Shown here: piece after piece, positions 58,701 to 64,000 of the stretch
Layout of the letters: each line of letters begins with the position of its first letter
Position numbering within the stretch: position 1 is the stretch's first letter
Source of the DNA: Lentisphaeria bacterium
Lineage (GTDB): Bacteria; Verrucomicrobiota; Lentisphaeria; Victivallales; Victivallaceae
Direction: 5' to 3'
NCBI GenBank assembly: GCA_022768375.1
Contig: JALEMG010000009.1
Span: 18,845-82,844, forward strand
DNA: 64,000 nt
Program-made: the position numbers and the translations under genes
The notes under the pieces: generated by a model
Seen by the model: the letters and a program-made list of their open reading frames with translations, nothing else
What the model was told of the DNA's origin: nothing
Database searches by the model: none

Positions 58701-60022
58701 ACCATGCCGTAGTCCTGCGGGAAGTGCAGGCGTTGGTTGAGCTTGTAACGGCCCACAGGGGAAAGGTCGTAGTACTCGACATTGCGGAAGATGTTGTCGA
58801 AGAAGCTCTTGGCGATCTCGGGGGTCGGCGGGGAGGAGGGACGGAGCCTGCGGTAAATCTCTTCCTGGGCCTTTTCTTGATCAGGAGTCTTGTCCGAAAC
58901 CAGCGTGTCGCGGATGGACGAGGAGACGTCCGGGCCCTTGGTGTGCAGGACAGTGATTTCCTTGATGCCCTTGTCTCTGAGGGTCTGGATGAGTTCGGGG
59001 GTGAGCTCGTCGGCTGCCTGGGCGAGGACGGCTTCGGGAGCGGTCTTGTCCTCGGCCTGGGGATCGATGATGTCCTCAGAGAGGAACATGCCCTCAAGAG
59101 TGTCCGGACGCACCTGGATGGCGTTCATGCCGGATTCGCAGATGAGGCGCCACTGACGCTTGGTGATGAGTTTGCCGGCGTGGGCAATGACCTTGCCGTT
59201 CTGATCCGCGATGTCTGTGTATGCTGGTTCCTTGCGGTAGAGATCCTTGTTGACCTTCCAGAAAACGGGCTTCTCGTCACGCAGGGTGACATCGGCCTGC
59301 ATGCCCTCGGGAACATCGAGGTAGTACGTCTCGCGCAGTTCCTTCGGGTAGAAGTAATCAAGGATGTCCGTCTTGCTCATGCCCATGGCCTTGAACAGGA
59401 TGGTCACGGGCATCTTGCGCCTGCGGTCTATGCGCACATACAGGATATCCTTGTGGTCAAAGTCGAAGTCGAGCCAGGATCCGCGCATGGGGATCACGCG
59501 GCAGGAGTAGAGCACCTTGTGGGAAGCGTGCGTCTTGCCGCCGTCATGCTCGAAGATGATGCCCGGGGAGCGCTGCAGCTGGTTGACGATGACGCGCTCG
59601 GTGCCGTTGACGATGAACGTGCCCTTTTCGGTCATCAGGGGCAGGGTGCCGAAATAGATGTCCTGCTCCTTGATGTCGCGGATATTGCGTTCGCCTGTGG
59701 CGTCGTCCACGTCATACACGGCGAGACGGACCTTGATGCGCACAGGCGCCTCATAGGTCAGTCCCTTGGAAATGCATTCAGCCTGATCGTACTTGGGCTC
59801 CTGGATTTCGTAGCTCTCGAATTCCAGGGACGCGGTCTTGTTGAAGTCCTCGATGGGGAAGACAGTACGGAAGACTCCTTCCAGGCCGACGTCTTCGCGG
59901 CGCTTGTCCGCCGGGACGCCCTCCTGGAGAAATTTCGAATAGGAGTCAAGCTGTAGTGTGAGTAGATGAGGAATGGGAGTCGTTACTTTGATTTTACCGA
60001 ACTGCTTTATAAGCTGGCCCAT
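55751..60022 (-). CDS. rpoB: DNA-directed RNA polymerase beta subunit (Desulfovibrionaceae-like)
   Basis: 1423 aa from [20 protein letters not shown]. This N-terminus, [20 protein letters not shown] and [15 protein letters not shown] are, from memory of the family, those of Desulfovibrio/Bilophila, not PVC. The rifampicin region [25 protein letters not shown] has the sensitive-type residues, including Asp516, His526 and Ser531 equivalents. The zinc-free C-terminus ends in an acidic tail (AEPAQEDE). Start at 60022; an upstream frame extension has no similarity. Followed by PVC-type rpoC. Confidence 0.95.
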   Translation of the reverse strand: MGQLIKQFGKIKVTTPIPHLLTLQLDSYSKFLQEGVPADKRREDVGLEGVFRTVFPIEDFNKTASLEFESYEIQEPKYDQAECISKGLTYEAPVRIKVRLAVYDVDDATGERNIRDIKEQDIYFGTLPLMTEKGTFIVNGTERVIVNQLQRSPGIIFEHDGGKTHASHKVLYSCRVIPMRGSWLDFDFDHKDILYVRIDRRRKMPVTILFKAMGMSKTDILDYFYPKELRETYYLDVPEGMQADVTLRDEKPVFWKVNKDLYRKEPAYTDIADQNGKVIAHAGKLITKRQWRLICESGMNAIQVRPDTLEGMFLSEDIIDPQAEDKTAPEAVLAQAADELTPELIQTLRDKGIKEITVLHTKGPDVSSSIRDTLVSDKTPDQEKAQEEIYRRLRPSSPPTPEIAKSFFDNIFRNVEYYDLSPVGRYKLNQRLHFPQDYGMVDDGNGNSVPCRTLTDNDILTAIKTLCTMKDTHAAPDDIDHLGNRRVRLVGELVENQYRIGLVRMERAIKERMSLQEISTLMPHDLINPKPVAAVLKEFFGTSQLSQFMDQTNALSEVTHKRRLSALGPGGLTRDRAGFEVRDVHTSHYGRICPIETPEGPNIGLIVSLSTYARVNDFGFIETPYRVIRDCQKTDEVVSLDATREADNQVIAQANARFDENGRLADDNITVRVKGEVEMRPKEEVTLMDVAPGQMVSISAALIPFLEHDDANRALMGSNMQRQAVPLLRSELPIVGTGMEVPVARDSGACIVAPADGIVRYADADRIVVEYEGDVFPTTGGVKAYDLLKFHKSNQNTCFSQKATCVPGQIVKKGDVLADGPGIDNGTLALGKNLVVAFMPWCGYNYEDAILISEKTVKEDTFTSIHIEEFEVVARDTKLGPEEITRDIPNVGEDMLRNLDESGIIRIGAPVKTDDILVGRITPKGETQLTPEEKLLRAIFGEKARDVRNSSLKVPPGVEGTVIDVKVFNRRSGDKDERTKAIERHQIEILDEKEQEHISVLAQACRDRLAPSVIGKQVNNTVLSNTTKGAAITAGASMTREALDQIPPKKLSGLFKSSETNDIVEKALEEYDRQLQYLKNIYDAKREKATEGDDLPPGVIRMVKVHVAIKRKLSVGDKMAGRHGNKGVVSMILPEEDMPFFADGRPVDIVLNPLGVPSRMNIGQIMETHLGWGAKELGRQLAELVDSGKAMQVVRDEVKDVFNSPEISKAVDEMDDEEFAASVRKLRKGITTRTPVFDGATEDEIWSWMDKAHLSNDGKSVLYDGRTGVPFKNRVTVGVMYMLKLHHLVDEKIHARSTGPYSLVTQQPLGGKAQFGGQRLGEMEVWALEAYGASYLLQEFLTVKSDDVTGRVKMYEKIVKGDNFLEAGMPESFNVLVKELMSLGLNVTLQQDESKPHNRRLGFIPGRSAGTAPSSAEPAQEDE

Positions 60023-60295
60023 GCGATGATCCTCAGTGGGTATCGGTTGCGTCCTGCCAGGGATGGGCTGGATGCGGACGGAGAGTAAGGGAGATGCGGC
60101 ACAAAAAAGCACAAGGCGGCAGTGTTCGCGTCCTGCCCCCTAACGCAGGCCGTGAATTCTGTCGCCGCTAACGCGTCTGCTGTCGGAAAAAGAGAAAAAC
60201 CAGCACTCTCTCCCTTCAAAAAAAGTGAGTTAACTCCATTATATCAAAATGCGGTAAATAGCAAGCGCAAAAGCGCCGCGGAAGGGAAAAGACCG

Positions 60296-60326
60296 AAAAA
60301 AAGGGCGAACCCCTGCGGATCCGCCC
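60296..60326 (-). terminator. Attenuator hairpin between rplL and rpoB
   Basis: Minus strand: stem GGGCGGATCC/GGGTTCGCCC (10 bp with two G-T pairs), loop GCAG, then seven T. In the 329-nt gap before rpoB. Partial terminators at this place set the ratio of L7/L12 to RNA polymerase in other bacteria. No coding region is seen in the rest of the gap. Confidence 0.75.
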
Positions 60327-60351
60327 CATTGATTCAGCCGTAGTGACGAAC

Positions 60352-60732
60352 TTACTTGAGTTCGACAGTGGCGCCGGCTTCGGTAAGCTGCTTCTTGGCG
60401 GCTTCAGCGTCGTCCTTGGAAACGCCTTCCTTAATGGTGGAAGGAACGCTGTCAACCTTGGCCTTGGCTTCCTTGAGGCCGAGGTCGGTGATGGCGCGGA
60501 CAGCCTTGATAACGGCGATCTTGTTGGCACCGACTTCCTTCAGCACGACGTCGAATTCGGTCTTTTCTTCAGCGGCCGGAGCAGCGGCAGCAGCCGGAGC
60601 GGCGGCAACAGCGGCCACGGGGGCAGCAGCGGAAACACCGAACTTGTCCTCGAGTTCCTTGATGAATTCGGAGAGTTCGAGAACGGTCATATTGGAAATA
60701 AATTCACCAACTTCTTCTTTGGTAACGGCCAT
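60352..60732 (-). CDS. rplL: 50S ribosomal protein L7/L12
   Basis: 126 aa. N-terminal dimer helix [20 protein letters not shown], an Ala-rich hinge, and the C-terminal domain [21 protein letters not shown] ... [19 protein letters not shown], which recruits translation factors to the stalk. 54 nt after rplJ. Confidence 0.97.
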   Translation of the reverse strand: MAVTKEEVGEFISNMTVLELSEFIKELEDKFGVSAAAPVAAVAAAPAAAAAPAAEEKTEFDVVLKEVGANKIAVIKAVRAITDLGLKEAKAKVDSVPSTIKEGVSKDDAEAAKKQLTEAGATVELK

Positions 60733-60786
60733 GGTATTTCTCCTGTAGGGAATGCGTTGGCAGATAAAACGAACGTGCGTAAGTGC

Positions 60787-61311
60787 TTACGCAGCAGCGC
60801 CCTTCTTCTCTTCGATGGCCTTGAGTGCGTAAAGCAGGCCGCGAAGCATGTTGGCGAAGAGGCAGACAAAGTTGGTAGGAACGGCGTTCATGGTGGCCAG
60901 CATCTGGCCGAGCAGCTGTTCGCGTCCGGGCAGTTTGGCCAGGGCGTCGATTTCTTCCGCAGTCATGGGCTTGCCATCGAGGCTGCCGGACTTGATCTGG
61001 AAGGTCTTGCTGTCCTTAGCGAAATCGCTGAGCGCCTTTGCTACCGCAACGGGGTCGTCAAAACCAAGGGCAATACCGGTGTTGTCGCGGAGCTGATCCT
61101 TGAGAACATCGTGTTTGCTGTCGGTGAAGGCGATTCTGCCGAGGGTGTTCTTGATAACCTGGTATTCGCCGCCGGCTTTACGCAGGTTAACCCTCAGGTT
61201 CGTCGACTCCTCCACCGTCATACCCTTGAAGACGGTCACAACAGCAATCGAGGCGTCGTTGGCCTTGGCCTTCATTCCCTCGATAATAGCTGCTTTCTGA
61301 GACCTATCCAC
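60787..61311 (-). CDS. rplJ: 50S ribosomal protein L10
   Basis: 174 aa. [18 protein letters not shown] and [22 protein letters not shown] are L10; the C-terminal helix holds L7/L12 dimers. Resembles Desulfovibrio L10 ([20 protein letters not shown]). Preceded by a structured 158-nt leader. Confidence 0.95.
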   Translation of the reverse strand: MDRSQKAAIIEGMKAKANDASIAVVTVFKGMTVEESTNLRVNLRKAGGEYQVIKNTLGRIAFTDSKHDVLKDQLRDNTGIALGFDDPVAVAKALSDFAKDSKTFQIKSGSLDGKPMTAEEIDALAKLPGREQLLGQMLATMNAVPTNFVCLFANMLRGLLYALKAIEEKKGAAA

Positions 61312-61469
61312 GTGAAACTCCTCACGTTAGGGTTCAAAGGTGGGAGCCGAGCCAAAGTCTGGGCAGGATTTACTGCGTCACTGGGACGCCACCCGCCGTC
61401 TTCGACCCGATTCCTTAATCCATTACCATTGGACGGGAAGAACCCGTCCGCCCGAAAGCCGGCTGAAAG
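61312..61469 (-). ncRNA. Probable L10 leader RNA
   Basis: The 158-nt gap between rplA and rplJ contains several complementary stretches (GACGGGTTCTTCCCGTC among them) and purine-rich elements near the rplJ start, in the place where L10(L12)4 binds its own mRNA in many bacteria. No coding frame seen. I infer the type from position and structure. Confidence 0.5.
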
Positions 61470-62177
61470 CTAGCCTTCGAGAAATTTTTTAACCTGGGTA
61501 AGGTCGATCTTGTAGCCGGGACCCATGGTGGAAGACACGGCCATGCTGAGAAGGTAGTTGCCCTTCGCGGCAGCCGGCTTCTGACGGATGACGGCCTCGA
61601 CAAGAGCTTTCAGGTTGCCGCAGAGCTTCTCGGCTCCGAAGCTGACCTTGCCGAAGGGGGCGTGCAGGACGCCAGCCTTGTCGACCTTGAATTCAACGCG
61701 GCCGGCCTTCAGTTCCTTGACGGCCTTGGCCACATCCATGGTGACGCTGCCGGTCTTGGCGTTCGGCATAAGTCCGCGGGGACCAAGGACACGGCCGACG
61801 CGGCCGACCAGAGCCATGACATCGGGAGTGGCGATGGCGGCGTCAAAGTCCAGCCAGCCTTCCTTAATCTTGTCGATGAGATCTTCAGCGCCGACAAAGT
61901 CAGCTCCGGCCTCGCGGGCTTCAGCCTGCTTTTCACCTTTGCAGAAAACGGCAACACGCACGGTCTTGCCGAGCCCGTTCGGGAGGGGGACAGCGCCGCG
62001 GACCATCTGGTCGGAGTACTTCGGGTCGACACCGAGACGCATGGCTACGTCAACGGTTTCATCAAATTTGGCAAAGCTCGCCGCCACGGTTTTCGCGACG
62101 GCGTCTTCCACTGAGAAACGATCCAGGGGCTTGAGGTCCTTGGAAGCGTTTCTGAAATTCTTACCATGCTTGGGCAT
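61470..62177 (-). CDS. rplA: 50S ribosomal protein L1
   Basis: 235 aa. [30 protein letters not shown] and [20 protein letters not shown] are L1 signatures. Stalk protein, often also a repressor of its own rplK-rplA mRNA. 102 nt after rplK, with a perfect GCACGTA/TACGTGC hairpin at 62247-62265 in the gap. Confidence 0.97.
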   Translation of the reverse strand: MPKHGKNFRNASKDLKPLDRFSVEDAVAKTVAASFAKFDETVDVAMRLGVDPKYSDQMVRGAVPLPNGLGKTVRVAVFCKGEKQAEAREAGADFVGAEDLIDKIKEGWLDFDAAIATPDVMALVGRVGRVLGPRGLMPNAKTGSVTMDVAKAVKELKAGRVEFKVDKAGVLHAPFGKVSFGAEKLCGNLKALVEAVIRQKPAAAKGNYLLSMAVSSTMGPGYKIDLTQVKKFLEG

Positions 62178-62279
62178 TGTATTTTCCTTCGAGTTTATCT
62201 CCTGCCGTCACCCGACATGCGCGGGCAGGGCAGTGCTGGTGATAGCGCACGTAAGGAATACGTGCAGTCTGCAGCGTGC

Positions 62280-62702
62280 CTACTTTACGTCGACGCCCAT
62301 GCTGCGGGCCGTGCCCATGATGGTCTTCACGGCAGCTTCAAGAGAAGCGGCGTTGAGATCGGGCATTTTGGTCTTGGCGATTTCCTCGACCTGGGCCATC
62401 GTGATGGAACCGACCTTGGTACGGTTCGGCACCCCGGAGGCCTTTTCGATCTTGGCCGCCTTCATGATAAGAACGGCAGCCGGCGGGGTCTTCGTAATGA
62501 AGGTGAAGGAACGGTCCGCGTAGCAGGTGATGATCACTGGGATGATCATACCCTTCTGGGAAGCAGTGCGGGCATTGAATTCCTTGCAGAAGCCCATGAT
62601 GTTCAGGCCGTGCTGGCCGAGGGCGGGGCCTACTGGCGGGGACGGATTGGCGGCGCCGGCAGGAATCTGCAGTTTGACTTTAGCAACAATTTTCTTGGCC
62701 AT
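62280..62702 (-). CDS. rplK: 50S ribosomal protein L11
   Basis: 140 aa. [34 protein letters not shown] is the N-terminal proline-rich L11 core, site of thiostrepton-type drug binding; [18 protein letters not shown] is C-terminal. GTPase-centre protein. 39 nt after nusG. Confidence 0.97.
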   Translation of the reverse strand: MAKKIVAKVKLQIPAGAANPSPPVGPALGQHGLNIMGFCKEFNARTASQKGMIIPVIITCYADRSFTFITKTPPAAVLIMKAAKIEKASGVPNRTKVGSITMAQVEEIAKTKMPDLNAASLEAAVKTIMGTARSMGVDVK

Positions 62703-62741
62703 GTCATGATCCTTTACAGGGAGATGGTACCCTGAATGAAC

Positions 62742-63317
62742 TTAGCCTTTGGAAACCTGGACGAAATCCAGTTCCACCGGCGTCTGACGTCCGAAAATGG
62801 AAACGGAGACGCGCAGCTTTCCCTTGTCGTAATTGACTTCGTCCACAACACCGTTGAACCCGCTGAAAGGTCCGTCGATGATGCGGACCTCCTCGCCCTT
62901 GTCAAAGCTGAACTTGGGACGGGGGCTCTCCTTGCGGGTTTCCATTAGAGCAAGAATATTCTCCGCCTCGTTGTCCTTCATGGGCGTGGGGCGGTTCTTT
63001 CCACCGACAAACCCGGTCACCTTGGGAATGCTCTGAATGAGGTTCCAGGCGTATTCGGTCATGATCATCTGAACCATGACGTAACCGGGATAGAACTTGC
63101 GGGTGGTCGTACGCTTGGAGCCCTGCTTGGAAAGTTCGATGACTTTCTCAGTGGGCACAACGCACTGTAAAATGAGATCTCTGCCCTGGCCGCTCCTGAT
63201 CATCTCGTTGATGGTTTTCTGCACGCGCTGCTCGAAACCCGAGTAGGTGTGCACGATATACCAGCGGGGACGTTTACCAAGCTCAGAATCGTCGTCGATG
63301 ACAATTTCGTCGTTCAT
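62742..63317 (-). CDS. nusG: Transcription termination/antitermination protein NusG
   Basis: 191 aa. NGN domain WYIVHTYSGFEQRVQKTINE and KFYPGYVMVQM; the KOW motif VRIIDGPFSGFNGVVDEVNYD. It binds RNA polymerase and links to Rho or ribosomes. Starts 9 nt after secE. Confidence 0.97.
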   Translation of the reverse strand: MNDEIVIDDDSELGKRPRWYIVHTYSGFEQRVQKTINEMIRSGQGRDLILQCVVPTEKVIELSKQGSKRTTTRKFYPGYVMVQMIMTEYAWNLIQSIPKVTGFVGGKNRPTPMKDNEAENILALMETRKESPRPKFSFDKGEEVRIIDGPFSGFNGVVDEVNYDKGKLRVSVSIFGRQTPVELDFVQVSKG

Positions 63318-63326
63318 GGTCAGCGC

Positions 63327-63566
63327 CTAGGACAGAATTGATTTGATGATGGATGAGAGGCCGAGGTCGATGAGCCCGAGAATGAGGGCCATGACAGCAA
63401 TAAAGCCCACTACCGCGATGGTCGCCTTACGCGTCTCAGCAGCAGAGGGCCACGTTACTTTGCGGAGTTCCGCGCGGGAATCCTCCACATACGTAATGAA
63501 GCGCTTGACGAGACCTGGCTCTTTGGATGTCTGAGCGTTGGTAGTAGCGGGGGTCTTCTTGGCCAT
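63327..63566 (-). CDS. secE: Preprotein translocase subunit SecE
   Basis: 79 aa. ELRKVTWPSAAETRKATIAVV is the SecE signature before its single membrane helix (AVMALILGLIDLGLSS). Start ATG 63566; the open frame upstream runs into the tRNA and is not coding. Confidence 0.95.
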   Translation of the reverse strand: MAKKTPATTNAQTSKEPGLVKRFITYVEDSRAELRKVTWPSAAETRKATIAVVGFIAVMALILGLIDLGLSSIIKSILS

Positions 63567-63587
63567 ATTTTCTCTCGGCAAAAAAAA

Positions 63588-63664
63588 TGGCAGGGCAGGA
63601 GGGATTCGAACCCCCAACTTGCGGTTTTGGAGACCGCCGCTCTAGCCGTTAGAGCTACTGCCCT
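63588..63664 (-). tRNA. tRNA-Trp (anticodon CCA)
   Basis: 77 nt including an encoded CCA. Acceptor AGGGCAG/CTGCCCT; anticodon loop CTCCAAA gives CCA; T arm GGGTTCGAATCCC. It lies between rpmG and secE, as in proteobacterial tuf-rpmG-tRNA(Trp)-secE clusters. Confidence 0.97.
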
Positions 63665-63673
63665 GCATGGACC

Positions 63674-63697
63674 CTGGCGGGATTTTCATCCCGCCAG
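63674..63697 (-). other. Hairpin between rpmG and tRNA-Trp
   Basis: Perfect 10-bp stem CTGGCGGGAT/ATCCCGCCAG with a GAAA tetraloop on the minus strand, no T tract. It looks like a processing or stabilising stem between rpmG mRNA and the tRNA precursor. Confidence 0.55.
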
Positions 63698-63708
63698 AAT
63701 GAATATGT

Positions 63709-63858
63709 TTATCGTACTTCGCGGTGAATCGTGTGCTTCCTGTCCCAGGGGCAGTACTTTTTGCGCTCGAGACGTTCCGTCGTGTTTTTCTTGTTCTTGA
63801 CGGTAACGTAGTTGCGGCGCTTGCACACAGTGCACTGCAGGATGATATTTGTTCTCAT
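63709..63858 (-). CDS. rpmG: 50S ribosomal protein L33
   Basis: 49 aa, too short for usual gene-calling cut-offs. [21 protein letters not shown] with C9-x2-C12, and [20 protein letters not shown]; the second pair is reduced to a single Cys36, so zinc binding is uncertain. Order tuf-rpmG-tRNA(Trp) is as in Desulfovibrio. Confidence 0.95.
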   Translation of the reverse strand: MRTNIILQCTVCKRRNYVTVKNKKNTTERLERKKYCPWDRKHTIHREVR

Positions 63859-63862
63859 TGTA

Positions 63863-64000
63863 TTACTCGATGATCTTGGTCACGACGCCGGAGCCCACAG
63901 TGTGGCCGCCTTCACGGATAGCGAAGCGGAGGCCTTCCTGCATGGCGATGGGGGCGATCAGTTCGACGATGAATTTGCTGTTGTCGCCGGGCATAACCAT
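63863..64000 (-). CDS. tuf: Elongation factor Tu (C-terminal part, cut by window edge)
   Basis: The visible 45 codons end [19 protein letters not shown] ... [17 protein letters not shown] and a TAA stop, the C-terminus of EF-Tu domain III. EF-Tu brings aminoacyl-tRNA to the ribosome. The start lies to the right of the window. Confidence 0.97.
   Translation of the reverse strand: MVMPGDNSKFIVELIAPIAMQEGLRFAIREGGHTVGSGVVTKIIE

Overview
The first ~55.7 kb reads as a chromosomal segment of a GC-rich Gram-negative bacterium of the PVC group, most likely Lentisphaerota (Victivallales-like). I base this on the PVC-type RpoC, a MlaA lipoprotein (so an outer membrane), a meso-DAP dehydrogenase, RNase HIII, and protein-level familiarity; no search was possible. 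A recurring promoter, TTGNNN - exactly 17 nt - TATATT (or TACATT/TATGTT), sits in front of most of these genes and tRNAs. From about 55.7 kb to the right edge the proteins (RpoB, L7/L12, L10, L1, L11, NusG, SecE, L33, EF-Tu) look like Desulfovibrionaceae instead, in the order tuf-rpmG-tRNA(Trp)-secE-nusG-rplK-rplA-rplJ-rplL-rpoB. The window therefore joins two lineages near the rpoB/rpoC boundary, either by transfer or by a chimeric assembly.

Layout. 0-7.7 kb: edge of a phenylacetate-CoA-ligase-like gene; aspS with two small exported proteins; an Isf-type flavoprotein; a polyol/sorbose-type dehydrogenase plus class II aldolase, divergent from a DeoR repressor. 7.7-13.6 kb: a three-gene operon of exported proteins (CsgG/TolB-like modules, TPR repeats, and an archaemetzincin-like domain that has lost its HExxH site) and a sodium:solute symporter. 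13.6-18.5 kb: tRNA-Ser(GGA) with a partial duplication of its 3' end; alcohol dehydrogenase + DAP dehydrogenase; AraC regulator divergent from a Gfo/Idh/MocA oxidoreductase. 18.5-26.9 kb: rnhC, Nif3-like, serA, hypothetical, purL (PurS-PurL fusion), a short sigma-70 factor.

26.9-32.5 kb: a complete type II-C CRISPR-Cas locus. Fifteen identical 36-nt repeats and 14 spacers (27020-27975) lie on the plus strand, followed by a tracrRNA with its own promoter and terminator hairpin (28054-28128). Facing it on the minus strand are cas9 (1036 aa, all RuvC and HNH residues present), cas1 and cas2; csn2 and cas4 are absent. Every repeat itself contains a perfect copy of the genome's consensus promoter (TTGATT-N17-TATATT), so each crRNA is predicted to start from its own repeat, as in Neisseria and Campylobacter. 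Nt 1-16 of the repeat pair with the very 5' end of the tracrRNA.

32.5-45 kb: a lipoprotein fusing MlaA to an alpha/beta hydrolase; dgt, a Ser/Thr kinase and a two-subunit class I fumarase in overlapping order; a Xaa-His dipeptidase, a BtuF-like binding protein, an MFS carrier, an M42 peptidase, small hypothetical genes and two HTH regulators. 45-55.7 kb: a minus-strand ribosomal cluster rpoC-rpsL-rpsG-fusA-rpsJ-rplC-rplD-rplW-rplB-rpsS that ends in a terminator directly after rpsS, so the usual rplV-rpsC continuation is missing here.
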